A DNA stretch of 64,000 bases from Numida meleagris (GCF_002078875.1 NC_034411.1:58631327-58695326), one strand, 5' to 3'; positions 37,557-49,412 are shown, counted from the stretch's first letter. Translations and numbers: made by a program. Notes: a model not told the origin generated them from the letters alone.

Positions 37557-38431
37557 TGGTGACACCAAGCTGTGGGATGCAGTTGACACACAAGAGGGAT
37601 GGAATGCCGTTCAGAGGGATCTAGACAGGCTTGAGCAGTGGGACCAAGTGAACATCATGATGTTCAACAAATCCAAAAGCAAGATCTTGCACATGAGTTG
37701 AGGCGATCCTCACTACCATTACAAGCTGGGGGATGAAAAGATTGAGTGCAGTCCTGCCGAAAAAGACCTGAGGGTACTGCTGGATGGGAAGCAGGACATG
37801 AGCCAGCAATGTGCCCTCACAGCTCAGAAAGCCAACCGTATTCTGGGCTGCATCAAAAGATGCATGGCCAGCAGGGCAAGGGAGGTGATCCCGCCCCTTT
37901 ACTCTGTGCTGGTGAGGCCTCACCTGGAGTACTGTGTCCAGATGTAGAGTCCTCAGTAAAGGAGAGACATAGACCTGTTGGATTGCGTCCAGAGGAGGGC
38001 CACAAAAATGATATCAGGGATGGAACACCTCTCCTATGAGGACAGGCTGAGAGTCCTGGGGCTGTTCAGCCTGGAGAAGAAAAAGGGACCTGATATCAGC
38101 CTTTCTCTATCTAAAGGGGAGCTACAGGAAAGAAGGGGACAGACTCTTTAGCAGGGTCTGTGGTGATAGAATAAGGGGAAATGACTTCAAGATTAAAGAG
38201 GGTAGATTTAGGTTGGATATAAGGAAGAAGTATTCTACAGTGAGAGTGCTGATGCACTGGAACAGGTTGCCCAGAGATGAGGTTGATACCTCGTCCCTGG
38301 AGACTTTCAAGGTCAGGATGGATCAGGCTGTGGGCAACCTGATCTAGCTGCACATATCCCTGTTCATTGCAGGGGAGTTGGACTAGATGGCCTTCAGAGA
38401 TCCCTTCCAACTCTAAGGATTCTATGATTCT
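37557..38431 (+). mobile_element. CR1 LINE, 5'-truncated, with decayed reverse-transcriptase C-terminus
   Basis: This is the longest CR1 copy here (about 875 bp). From 37561 a frame reads DTKLWDAVDTQEGWNAVQRD and runs through the conserved C-terminal part of CR1 ORF2 until a TGA at 37699; homology then continues after the stop ([38 protein letters not shown]) with further stops. It passes through the 3'UTR and ends GACTAGATGGCCTTCAGAGA, CCCTTCCAACTCTAAGGATT, CTATGATTCT. It is dead and in the sense orientation relative to THEMIS. Its last 400 bp closely match the copy at 53582-54009. Confidence 0.93.
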
Positions 38432-38952
38432 AGTCTAGGACAGAAGGTCTTTCTATTATTTTTAACTTGAAGACTATTTGCTGCTCTAGTAGGTGAGCCT
38501 GATTACCTTAGTAATCTGTTGGACAAAAAAGAAAAAGAGAGAATAGAAAGGATGCTCCTTTTCTTCAGAACTCTTATTAAGGCTGGAAACAGGCAGTGTA
38601 TAAAACTTCACAGAGGTACACTCTATCACCAGTAAAAGGGAGCTGAACATATTGTTCTATAAAAAGGTGGAAAAACATCCTTCTGTATAAACATGCTTTC
38701 CCACAGGATGAAACGGGTGATCCATGGGCCTTCTTTTCTCTCCCATACCAGTAAAAGTATTTTTCTCGGACCACAAAACCCTTCTTCCTCTACCAATGTG
38801 TACATCAGTACCTAAATACATTTATTGTAAATTATAGGGTAATTAGATTTAGGGATTAATAATTATGAAATGATAACTAGGCAGGCATTTCACTAGCTGA
38901 TACGGATTCATGCAGAGTAACAATGCTTATAAATACCAGTAATTACTATGTA
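38432..38952 (+). other. THEMIS: THEMIS intron 2, between CR1 and mariner
   Basis: About 520 bp of AT-rich intronic sequence with no gene or repeat that I can identify. Confidence 0.7.
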
Positions 38953-39501
38953 TGAGGGTTGCTCTGAAAGTAATGCTTCCTATTTTATTATGTAGGCCCA
39001 CAGTGTCAGAGGTGGATATTGGTGGCATGGCAGTAGAGGTTGAACCTTCCCACCAATATTCTGTTCCATTTTTTTGCCATATGACAGATGGCAGCAGGAG
39101 GGGCAAACTTACAAAATGGCATCTGACCTGGACATGCATGTGAAGCAAACATGTGAAATTGAATTCCTCCATGTAGAAAAAATGGTACCCATTGACATTC
39201 ATTGATGCTGAATGTCGATGTAGACCAAACAGTGGGTATGAGTGCAGTGAGGTGATGGGTGGGGCGTTTCAGCAGTGGTGACAGCAACAATGGGTCTCCA
39301 TTTGTGCAGATTTTTACAGGCTCCACATGCAGGCTCTTGTTCATTGCTGGCAAAAATGCCCAGGTAATAGTGGTGATAATGTTGAAAAATACTATTTTGT
39401 AGCTGGGAATGTGCTCTATCAAGCAGCAGTACTGTGCTCTTCATATCTGATGAAGTTTCCATGGAAATAAATAGGAGGTATTACTTTTGGATCAACTTTT
39501 A
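38953..39501 (+). mobile_element. Complete non-autonomous mariner (Galluhop-like) with terminal inverted repeats
   Basis: The 549-bp element begins TGAGGGTTGCTCTGAAAGTA and ends with the approximate reverse complement (AAATAGGAGGTATTACTTTT, then GGATCAACTTTTA). TA dinucleotides at 38951-38952 and 39502-39503 form the mariner target-site duplication. The interior keeps fragments of the transposase N-terminus but is much shorter than the roughly 1.2-1.3 kb of an active mariner and lacks the catalytic core, so it could only have moved using transposase from elsewhere. It matches what I remember of the chicken Galluhop/Mariner1 short derivatives. Confidence 0.9.
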
Positions 39502-42500
39502 TATATTCTCATTCTTGTCTCTACCTGTAATTTTCCCCAAAACTATTGGAGATCTGTGTGTTTGATCATAGTCCAAATTATTTAAAAAATAGATCTACAT
39601 GAGCAATAATGCCAGCTCTCAGTAAACTTGCTGGATTTTTTTCCTAATTCACTATTTCCATCTGCCTTTCCAAGGTCCAAGATGATTTGATTCAGACATT
39701 TTATAATTTCTGAATGAGTACAAAACAATTCTTTTTTTTACCTCGAAATGTTCAAACTTTAGTATCTCAAACTTGCCATGTGTCTCCTACTCTGGAGAAT
39801 TCCTTGCTATCTCATATTAGGAGAACAGTTGTTTTTGTAATTTGACTCATAATGACTTTAATGAGGTTCTGAATAGTTCCAGATAACATTATTTAAAACA
39901 CATTTCCACATGAAAAACAAATAAACATGCCATGGCTAGGAGAGCATTTATGAGAAGGCACCATGGCAGATTATGGCAGTTAAATAGGAATCACAGTGGC
40001 TTCCCCCCATCGTACCAGACTAAATTTTATTTATTCACCTCTCTCTATAGAGAAAAAAAAATGGAACTTTACATACTTATAAACATAAATGGGTGGCTAC
40101 TAAGGGCCTATAATTCATGGGTCTCATCAATACAGAAGCTAAGTATGCAAGCCTACATGGCTCTTCAGTTGCCTATGCGAGCATTCTGTTACTGAAATTA
40201 AGAAAATGAGCAGAATGGAATATAAAGGATTTTCTGCTTCCAGCCCTGACAAAGTCAGTATGCCTGGGCTCCAGGGGATAATCTGTTGTCTGGTTTTGTG
40301 TGAGAGCTGATAATTACACTTCCACATGAAACCTGTTTTCCAACTCACGATGGTTATCAGTTCATTGCTGAAAAAACTGGCTTCCAAATAGCTCTGCAGT
40401 CCCTGGGAAATTCTTAGAGCCCAAGTCTAGTGTCAACCTTATAGGAGAAAGTTTCTTGTGACTGTGCATTGCCATATATTTTCAACTGGAAATGTTTTTT
40501 AACATAGTTCACGGAGCCTTTAAAATGTGATTCTGGAGGTTTTCTAGGGGCATTACATTTGCACCTATATCATAAATTTGCAAACATAGTTATTGCCTTT
40601 GGGATACGTCACATGAAGTTTGAATACATTGTTAATGAAGAATATTCCTATTTCTTTTCTCAGCATTGCCAGGAGATTATACCCTGTGCTTGCAATGCAT
40701 GACACAGGGACACTGTTTGGGGATGCTGTCTTGTCCACAGTTCAGATTGTCATTGGTGCCCTGTCACTGTGATATTTTCTAAATGCTGATGACCCAGTTT
40801 GTCTTGATCTACAATGACAACCCGAGTAGTGATTATGTTTGCAGTAGCTAACTTGCTTGTTAATAACTGTTAAAATCATCTGTGGGAAGCACTAAAAATA
40901 TTAGTGAGAAAAAGAATGTATGCTGTGGTTTTACCTGTGCAGTTACATTCATGGATGTGGCTTCCTTGCAGCCTGGAAAAAAGTCATGAGACTTTCCAAT
41001 AGTGCTGCAGTGAGGACAGAAACAGAGGATGTATGTGCACAAAGGTACTGATTTCACACAGGAAAAGCTGACTGTCATATAGACAAGTGTGAAGGCACAG
41101 AATTGCAGACAATGTTTACATGGGCACAATTAGTGATTTATTTCTGCAGTAAATCAAACAGGCTGTTGCTGTTTAGGCTGCTGACAAGTGCTGAGTGCTG
41201 TTAGTTGCCACAGCTACTAGTGGCCTCATTGGGTACCTAGAACCAAACATGCCCAATCTGGTGATAAATTCAGTGAAAAGCTAGTCAACAGACAGAAATT
41301 TTGTGTCCTTAATGTATCTAACAAGAAGTGTACTAAAGCTATGAAATGAAAGTAGCAGATTTGTTACAGTGAGACAAGAATCACAGGGATTCTGAGGGGG
41401 AAAAGGAGAAAAAAAAAAGAAAAAAGAAAAAAAGACTGTCTAGAGAATGATTTGATATATCATTTTTAAAGACTGAAATCCCAAGGATCCCCTGCTTCCT
41501 TGCAGGCCCCTGAATTTTGTTGATCATGTACTCAGGGTGAAGCTGAGTAAGGGAAAAGATGTGGAAGGAAAAAAAAAACAGTTTTTAACCAAAGCAAATC
41601 CTTTGATGCAATCTGTTAAGTAATCTCACAATGGAGAGGGGTCTGGAGATAGTGTGAATGAGAATCTTCCCAGCATCTAGCAGGAACTGAGTCCTATAGC
41701 ATCACACCTGGCTGAGATTTGGGCACCTGCTGTGGCATCCTGCCAATTTTCACACTCTAATCACCACAGAAAGGGAATCATAGCCAGCACAGCCCCAGTT
41801 TCACTTCTAAATGATGAGGTAGGCAAATAGAACACTTAATGCTTTTCAGATACATCATGAACCACTCATGAGATGTAGAATTGGCAAGAAAGTGTCTCTA
41901 GTGGTGCAACACAACATTCCTTGAGCCCACATCCCATTCCTCCTTCATAACTGCAAAGGTGGAAGAATTTCTTTACTCAAAGGACATGATGCCCTTTGTA
42001 TGGTCTGGAGGAGGCAAAAAATGTTTATAACAGGGCCATGGAATTTCTGCTTTTTGGCTTTGTAGGAAGGTAGGAAAAATGTGCTGTATCACTGTGGGAG
42101 CTTGGCTTCGCTGTCAGTGTAGCTGTTGCTAGAACTTAAAAGCTGTAATGTGATTCTATGAGGCAGGAATCACACTGCTGCATCTTGGGAAGAAGATAGC
42201 TTAATCACATAGCTCAGCTAAACCCTACTGTTTAGTCCTTTAAACTGCCCACTTCATCTTCCTCTGTGAAAACTCTCACACAAATATAGAAATGTACACA
42301 TTTTTCTTGTGATGTGAACTCCTAATGAGACAGCTCCAAGGGCCATGACTAACATGAAATAATAATGTCCTTAGGGGCTAGGGAGGCTCAGATGCAGCTT
42401 CTGCCTTGCAGTACAGTACTTCAGCACTTTGATTGCTTTGCTATGGCCACACTGCTCCAGTACCCAAACTGTGAAGCACTCCATCTGATGGTCTGGTCTA

Positions 42501-42934
42501 TCAGAGTTGATAAGGTCAAGTTATTTTGTTCATTGTTATCTTTACATGCTACTGGTGTCATTTCTTTAAACATATTCACTCTTGGAATCCCCAGTCTGCA
42601 TGTAGAAGAGCATGTTGTACTGAAGTTTAGGGAGAAAATTCCCCCTGTGTTTCACTGGTCACATTACTGTTGCTCTTTCTCATATCATGTCTGCATTTGT
42701 TTCTTAAAGTCTGGTTTCCTGAGGAAACAGATAAGAATTTAAGAGAATGTTTCTTTTTTTTTTTTTTCTGTAGCAAAACTATTCTTTTTTCTTAATCATA
42801 GACATAAAAATGCTGGATGTCAGAAATGCTGTAGCTGTAGTGTAGAATGGGCTAACTGCATCCATCTATGCTTTGTGTCACGTGGTTGATATTATCTTCA
42901 TACAGTTACATTTCTAGCAACCAAACTATCTGCT
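39502..42934 (+). other. THEMIS: THEMIS intron 2, distal part
   Basis: Intronic sequence without a supportable gene. A (GAAAA)-like purine tract is at 41399-41436 and a T-run at about 42752-42767. Open frames reach at most 125 codons (42365-42742) with no recognised motif. Confidence 0.65.
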
Positions 42935-43504
42935 TGTTGTGGGTTAACCTGGCAGCAGCTCAGCCCCTCACAACCTTTCGCTCACTCCTCCACAGTGAAA
43001 TGGAGGAGAAAAACAGAAAAAAGTGTAAAACTCATGAGTTGAGACAAAGACTGTTTAATACAGCAGAAAAGGAAAGAAAATAATAATGATGATAATAATG
43101 ATAAAAGAATATATGAAACAAGTGAAGCACAATGCAATTTATCACTACCCACCAAGTGATGCCAAGCCAGTCCCCAAGAAGCAGTTACCCTTCCCAACCA
43201 ACTCCCCTTAGTTTTTCAGTTTTTTCACAAGATGCCACATGGCGTGGGATGTCCCCTTGACCAGTCTAGGTCAGCTGTTCTGTTTCTGTCCTCACCCAGC
43301 TCCTTCTTCTCCCCTAGCACCCTTGCTGGCAGGACAGCACAAGAAACTGAAAAACTGAAACGTTCTTTGCTCTGTATAGCACTGCTCAGCTACAAGTAAA
43401 ATATCAGTGTGTTGTCATCATTATTCTCATTATAAATCCAAAACATAGCACCATACTGGCCATAATGAAGAAAACAATCTCTATCGCAGCTGAAATAATG
43501 ACAC
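42935..43504 (-). mobile_element. Solo LTR of an avian endogenous retrovirus, copy B
   Basis: On the + strand this begins TGTTGTGGGTTAACCTGGCA and ends CTCTATCGCAGCTGAAATAA then TGACA, which is the reverse-complement order of copy A at 17757-18322. Shared landmarks include the CTGCTCAGCTACAAGTAAAA region (the GAGCAG block of copy A), AAGAAACTGAAAAACTGAAA and an ATA/ATG triplet tract at 43079-43107 matching the ATT tract of copy A. No internal retroviral genes remain. It abuts a CR1 copy on its right. Confidence 0.75.
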
Positions 43505-43850
43505 AGATATGATCAGGGATCTTATCAATGCTTATAAATATCTAATGGATGAGAGTCAAGTGGATGAGGCCAGGCTCTTTTCAGCACTGTCCAACAACAG
43601 AACAAGGAGCACAGACTGGAATACAGGAATTTCTATACAAACATGAGAAAAAAAAAAGCTTTACTTTGAGGGTGACAGAGCACTGGAACAGGGCGCCCAG
43701 AGAGCCTGTGGAGTCTCCTCTAGAGACATGCAAAACCAGCCTGATTGCTTTCCTGTGTGACCTATTCTATGGAGCCTGCTTTAGTAGGCAGTTGGATTAG
43801 ATGACCTCCAGAGGTCCCTTCCAACCCCTGTGGTTTTGTGATTCTGTGAA
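43505..43850 (+). mobile_element. CR1 LINE 3' fragment, directly upstream of THEMIS exon 3
   Basis: The CR1 3' end is recognisable by GAGCACTGGAACAGGGCGCC, CAGAGAGCCTGTGGAGTCTC, then GGCAGTTGGATTAGATGACC, TCCAGAGGTCCCTTCCAACC and the tail TTTTGTGATTCTGTGAA. It lies in sense orientation and stops 57 bp before the acceptor of the THEMIS third coding exon. Confidence 0.9.
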
Positions 43851-43907
43851 TTGTCTTGTCTTGCTTTGTGTATTTTCCTTCTTATAATGCATCTTTTCTG
43901 TTCTTAG

Positions 43908-44366
43908 GTCTTTATAAGGTTGTGGCAGACAAAACACCATATGTCAGTGTTGAAGAAATTACAAGAAAAGTTGCTATTGGGCCAACGAGATTTGGCCATC
44001 CATGTTTCTACAGCCCTGAGGATATAAAACTGGCAAATCTCACTATCAAACAAGGTGAGCAGATCACCTTCAATTCTCTGGAAGAGATCAATGGAACAAT
44101 GGCTGTGAGCTGTGTTGTGGTCAGAAACAACCGGTCTCATTCCTTTGCTTTGCCCCTTTCACAAGAAGGAAAATTCTATGAGTGCGAAGATTACCAGATA
44201 TACACCCTAAAAGAGATTGCAGAATGGAAAATCCCTAAGTGCAGAAGCCGGGTTGTCAAACTTTCCAACACTTTACATACGTGGAACTCCTCTAATCCAC
44301 TTCCTGAGAATTTTGGTGGCTACTTGATTCTCATGCCGGTCTATGAAGTGCAGGCAGTAATGAAAT
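43908..44366 (+). CDS. THEMIS: THEMIS third coding exon (CABIT domain 1 core)
   Basis: The 459-bp exon follows the acceptor TTTTCTGTTCTTAG and ends at AAAT|GTAAGT; it enters and leaves in phase 1. It completes Gly84 and encodes residues 85-236 plus one base of Phe237. It contains the CABIT signature: the core cysteine at residue 152 (SCVVV) and, 13 residues on, LPLSQEGKF at 165-173, fitting the family pattern of a Cys followed by Leu-Pro-hydrophobic-x3-Gly-x-Phe. In mammalian THEMIS the equivalent cysteine is residue 153 by my recollection. The open frame runs a few codons past the donor into the intron; those codons are not part of the protein. Confidence 0.96.
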
Positions 44367-44734
44367 GTAAGTAAGTGGGAATTAAGGTAAATGATTTGTT
44401 TACTCTGTATGATGTACCACTCTTAAATACATACAAGCTGCTCAAAATAAGCAGGAAGAATTATGTTTGGTCAAGAATTCCTGAGCCCTCTTTACCAGTG
44501 ATGCTTATTTCAAACTGCAGAAAGATAAAAATAGTATTGCCATCCTTATTCCCTTATCAGATATTAATACAGATAGTTTCCTTGTATTACTTTCTGTTGT
44601 CATTTTACTTATCTCTAAAATTAAATCATCTTTCAAAAGGAGATATATTACATAGAGAAAAAACAGAGCTTAGGAGTTCAGTTCAGTTACGAGATCCTTT
44701 TTCTTTGTATGTTTTTGGCCATGGAGAAGCCACA
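44367..44734 (+). other. THEMIS: THEMIS intron 3, start
   Basis: The intron starts GTAAGT at 44367. An open frame in another phase (44375-44746) crosses it without recognisable motifs. Nothing else is seen before the CR1 piece. Confidence 0.75.
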
Positions 44735-44864
44735 AGATCTCCGTAGGTGTTCAAGGCCAGGCTGGATGTGGCCATGGGCAGCCTGATCTAGTGGGTGGCA
44801 ACCTGGCCCATGTCAGGGGAGTGGAACTATTTGAGCCCTTTGAATCCTAGCTGTTCTGTGACAT
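44735..44864 (+). mobile_element. CR1 LINE 3' fragment
   Basis: A short CR1 end with GTGTTCAAGGCCAGGCTGGA, TGTGGCCATGGGCAGCCTGA, TCTAGTGGGTGGCAACCTGG and a diverged tail (AATCCTAGCTGTTCTGTGAC). It is sense relative to THEMIS and lies about 370 bp after exon 3. Confidence 0.85.
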
Positions 44865-47280
44865 ACATTTTATAAGACACTCAACTACAGTTTGTGAACT
44901 GCATTGTGTTTTTCAGATTGACTTTGTTGCAGAATGAAAACCAATATTATTTTACTCTATAATAGAAACAAATATCAATAGAATATAAACATAAAAGATT
45001 CACAGGCAATCTCTGAAATCTCTGGGTTTGAGGAAATGGGAAAGAATTAGAAAGCCAATTTCTTTAAAAGCTGTCATTTGTGTTGTGAGTTTTTAATTTA
45101 AAAAAAAGAAAGAAAATGAAAAAATGTTTTTTCTGTGCTAAGTCAATACTATTTTAGTTGTTCTATCGAAAAGCTGAAACTATTAAACTATTGGTTTCTG
45201 TTCTTACTGATGTTTATATCTATGCATTACTTTAAACTGAAGTTAGAAGTTGTGCAGGGGTATTAGCACACAGTGAAATACTCCTATGTTATGGTGGCTT
45301 GAATAGCTGCGCTGAAGCATTGACTCACGTGCATGCACAGTGCACTGACTAAAGTTCCTCCCCAATAAAAAAAACAAAAACAAAACAAAAAAAAAAAAAC
45401 AAAAAAAAACAACTTATGCTAAAATATCTGACTTTGCTTGAGGACAGCAAAAGCAATAGGTGGAAATTGGCTGTAATTCTTGTCAATGTACCCGCAGTGT
45501 TAAAGTTTGCAGGACAGAAGTTTTGCTTTTGGGAAGCTTTGCTGTCTGTTGCTGTTACTAGAAACACATCAGAAAGCATAGAAATGAAATCCTGAGAGAA
45601 ATATGTAATTCAGGAAGATATTAAGGAGGAAATTTTTACTATGGAAATTCCTCTGGGTAATGGTATAAGTAAGGAGATAAAATACACAAGAGAGAAATAA
45701 AAGCGAGCAGAGACTATTAGTACAATATACCATAGCTGCTAAATGCTTTTCATGAGATATTCCACTGTGCTTGCTATGTGATTTGATGTGTGAGTTTGGA
45801 AAGTATATCTTCACCAGCTAAAATATAAAGACAAAAAGTTTTCTACAGCTCTAACTATATTCAGGGATCTAGTCCTAGTCCTGCATCTGGATTCACTTTA
45901 GTATATTCTTATGACCATTTAGATACATAAGAAGTATTAGTAAGAAATTAATGTTTCTAAAAAACTTTTAGAAGATTCAGAAATATGTAGTATTCACTCA
46001 TCTTTGAAACAGATATTTCCAGTGAGGGTTTTATTTGTTGATTTTATTTGTGTACCTGTTTATGTTTCAGTGTTCTCAACATTTAAGAAGCATTAAATGA
46101 GCCCTAAATAACTATTTAATACAAACTTGAAAAGTTGGTTTTATGGTGCATGATTAACTACTTTCTTGTGGACCGTGAAAAATGCATTTTCACCAATTTT
46201 AGAAGAACTATAAAGGGATGCAAGATGAAGTATGGAAAATACTAACCACAATTAAATATAAAGCATTCCTGATAAGAGAGATAGCAGATTATATTTTCAT
46301 GGGCTGTGGGCAGGAATCCTCTGTACTTCTCAGTCTTAATAAATAACAAAATTTTGTGCCTTCCCTCATCTGCTCATAGAAAATATTAATTTTCATTAAT
46401 TGTTCCTCCTTCCTTGGCTTTCACATGTGGTGGCCAGGATTGTTTCCCCTGAAGGTGTTATTGTGACAAAAGCAAAGTGGGAGTAGACAGATCCTCAATT
46501 GCTTTCAGAGAAGCCTATTATGTAAAATACATGCCTGATACCAGCTTTTATGCATGAAGTATTGATATGCCACTTTAGAAGGAGGCACAGGTATAAGATA
46601 CATGTGTGCAGGTCTCTGCAGGGTGAGTCTTAATAAAGAGTCATTGAATAACATTTGCTTGTTAAGTTTTACTGCCTTGGTTAGTGACCTCTGGTATCAC
46701 TGACCTGGAGCTGAATTCTTAACAAGCCTTCATTGCACAGTCAGCTTTTATAGCTGGAAATTTTACATCCAAAATTTTGCAAGTTTGGCTAGAATTGTTG
46801 TTCTTTGTCAGATTGCTAAAGGCAATAGCTCAGTTCTGACTGTGAATAAAACCAGGTAACTCAGGAAAAGATCCAGGTTCTACAAGTGGACCATTATAGT
46901 TGAAACTTCCTCTTTCAGTAATAACAATAAATAAATTTAGACTTTGTTTTGAAAAGATTTTGCCTTTTTAAGGAAAGTTACTTTAATTTGTAATAATTAT
47001 CAATGTTTTTCTTACTATAAATATCAAAATATTTTTAATTTGTCCCAGAAATACCTTATTCTTATGTTATCTCATTTCTCATTTCCTTTGTGAGGTCTCC
47101 TGCATATCTCTGCTAACCTTATATCTCAAATTATAACAGTTAGACTTTGACTAGCCTACCAGTTGTACAGAGTCGCACATCTCAGGGAAGGTACTTTTCA
47201 TATTTGGCCAACAGGGCACGTATATTTTATTTTTATATCAATTTGAAGACAAAACCAAATATATTTCTTTTTCTTTTCAG
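44865..47280 (+). other. THEMIS: THEMIS intron 3, remainder
   Basis: Strongly AT-rich intronic sequence ending in the acceptor TTTCTTTTTCTTTTCAG (AG 47279-47280). An A-rich tract broken by single C residues lies at about 45367-45410. No gene or classifiable repeat is seen. Confidence 0.75.
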
Positions 47281-48326
47281 TTCGAAAGGACATCGTTCAT
47301 ATCCTCTCTGATCTAGATGTTGAGGTCAAGGATATAACAGACTGTTACGATACTAACTCTTTCCTTCAGCCGCTGTCTTTGGAAGATGTATTTGAGAGAA
47401 CAAGCAAGGAATTTCCCATGGTTGCTGAGATAATGGATGGGCCTTTAGGATGCCAGAAACCTTATAACTTATTGCATACAGGGAAAGAGATTGTCATCTA
47501 CAAAAAGTACCAGGCTACAAGAGTTATAGCCTCTGAGATCAGAAGCGATTCCTCCAAAAGACATTTTTTAATCCCTATGACCTATAAAGGAAAGTTCAAG
47601 AGAAGACCTCGGGAGTTTCCAACTGCCTATGACTTAGAGATAGCAAGAAGTGAAAGGGAACAGCTTCATGTTGTAGCAACTAAAGCCTTTGATTCTCCTC
47701 ATACAGAGCTTTTTTCTGTTTCAGTTGGAGATCAGTTTCTAGTTCAGCAGTGTCAGACTAGTGAAGTTCTTTATGAGGGAAAAAGGAAAGTCATAGATGT
47801 TTTAGCTTGTGAACAAATACTGAGTAATGCATACAAGAAAGTGCTCCTCCCTATGTACATGGAAGGTGGCTTTGTGGAAGTGATTCATGACAATAAGCAG
47901 TACCAGCTTTCTGAGATTTGCAAAGAATTTCGTTTGCCTTTTAATGTCAAAGTATCCGTGAGGGATCTTTCCATGAAAGAGGATGTGTTGGCTGCTGTGC
48001 CTGGTCTGCAGTTTGAAGAAGAAATCACAGACTCTTATTTGCTGATCAGTAGTGCCAGTAGTCCAACAGAGAGCTGGGAAATTCCTGTGTATCGCTTAAG
48101 CATGTTGGTCCATTTGCTCAGCAGAGATGTCCAGACAGTTGTACCTCCCATGACTAAGACAACAGTGGAAGAGATCAGTGAAGAGCAGTACTATATGGTA
48201 CGAAGATATGAAAACCAAACTGTACCTCCACCCCCTAGACCTCCCAAAAAGCCAGCAACACTTGCGCTACAACCTGGTTTTGCAGTATCTGATCAAGATA
48301 TATCTGATGTACTACAGGATCCAAAG
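47281..48326 (+). CDS. THEMIS: THEMIS fourth coding exon (CABIT domain 2 and proline-rich motif)
   Basis: The 1,046-bp exon completes Phe237 and encodes residues 238-585, ending in phase 0 at AAG|GTAAAA. It holds the end of CABIT 1 and all of CABIT 2: a basic nuclear-localisation-like stretch KFKRRPREF (341-349), the core cysteine Cys413 (LAC), [10 protein letters not shown] (425-434) and RLPFNVKV (454-461). It also carries a Tyr-Tyr pair at 540-541 ([11 protein letters not shown]) and the proline-rich [10 protein letters not shown] (552-561), the type of site that binds the GRB2 C-terminal SH3 domain. Residue numbers agree with mammalian THEMIS as I remember it, so no large insertion or deletion has occurred. 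Human THEMIS is 641 residues, so about 56 are missing here. If the intron were retained the frame would stop at 48374. Confidence 0.97.
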
Positions 48327-48898
48327 GTAAAATATTGTACTATGTCTATGTCTTTGAATCTCTTACAAACATAGGTCGTTTATAGTCTCCACTTCACTGG
48401 TGTATCCTTATGGCGTTGTACACAGATGGCTCTCCATTCCTTGTAATAGGCAAATTAGCCATTATGGACAACAATGGTTAAAATCTCCACTGTGAGTTAA
48501 TTGATCCATGAAAAACAAAAGAACCATGCTGACTCGCAGCAGAAAGCTTGGCCTTATAATTTTAGACAGATAATCCTTAATTGCAGCAATGCAAAAGTGA
48601 ATGGAGAGACTTGAAGTGGTTATAGTCATACATTTACTAAGGGGTAACATATGTTTTCATTATATATATCAAGAGAATTTTGCTCAGCTGGAAACAGCAG
48701 AATCAAATTCACAGAAAGTCAGGCTGTATGGACCTTTTTAACTGCATATTTTTGCACTTCCCCAAGTGGCAAATAGATCTGGAATAAAAAGGACAACACT
48801 TTTAGAAAAACCCTTGATGTTAAGAAAGTTAAGTACCCCTTCTAGGACAATTTTCTTAGTGATTAACCTAAGCCAATGCATTTGTTCATTAATTTTTG
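48327..48898 (+). other. THEMIS: THEMIS intron 4, start
   Basis: The intron starts GTAAAA at 48327. It contains a short (TA)n tract at about 48660-48669 and no visible exon. Confidence 0.75.
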
Positions 48899-49412
48899 TG
48901 CTGAGTCTGACTGAGGTGGAAATTATTTTCTTCATAGCAGCCTGTGAGATACTGTGTTTTGAATTTGTGACTACAATAGCATTGATAACTCACCAGTGTT
49001 TAGGCTGCTGCTGAGTAGTATATGTCTAGCTACTAGGCCTTCTCTTTTTCCCACTCTGTCCCCCTAGCAAGTAGGCCAAAAGGTGGCCTAGAGGCTGGGT
49101 GTGGATGCAGCTGAGACAGATGACCTGAAATGGCCAAAAGGATATTCTATGTCATGCTCAGCCATAAAAAATGATAGGAGTGACTGGTCTGGGAGAGTGG
49201 CCATAGAGCAGAAATTGGCAGGCCATCTTTCTGCTTGTGGAAAGTGGTGAGCAGCATCACTTTTTTTTCTTCCTCTTTCCTTTACTTTTGAATTGTCTTC
49301 TTGTATACCCAAGAATTTTCTCAATTTTTCTCTTCCTTGTTCTAACATCAGAAGGGGAATGAATGAACAAATAGATGGGTGTTTAGCTGCTTGTCAGGGT
49401 CAACCCACCGCA
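48899..49412 (+). mobile_element. Decayed solo LTR of an avian endogenous retrovirus, copy C
   Basis: The block begins TGCTGAGTCTGACTGAGGTG, continues with AAATTATTTTCTTCATAGCA and CTGTGTTTTGAATTTGTGAC, and ends CTTGTCAGGGTCAACCCACC then GCA. The order of landmarks parallels copies A and B: a GCTGCTGAGTAG block, an AAATGGCCAAAAGGATATTC block matching the AAATTGGCCAAGGGAACATT block of copy A, and a short TATA-like CCATAAAAAA. It is shorter and more diverged than copy A, so it is probably older. No internal genes remain. Confidence 0.65.

Noticed and set aside
47379..48374. Reading the large THEMIS frame as an independent 331-codon gene
   Set aside because: The apparent start is a TTG inside exon 4, the frame is open upstream to the acceptor at 47280, and the last 15 codons after 48326 are intronic.
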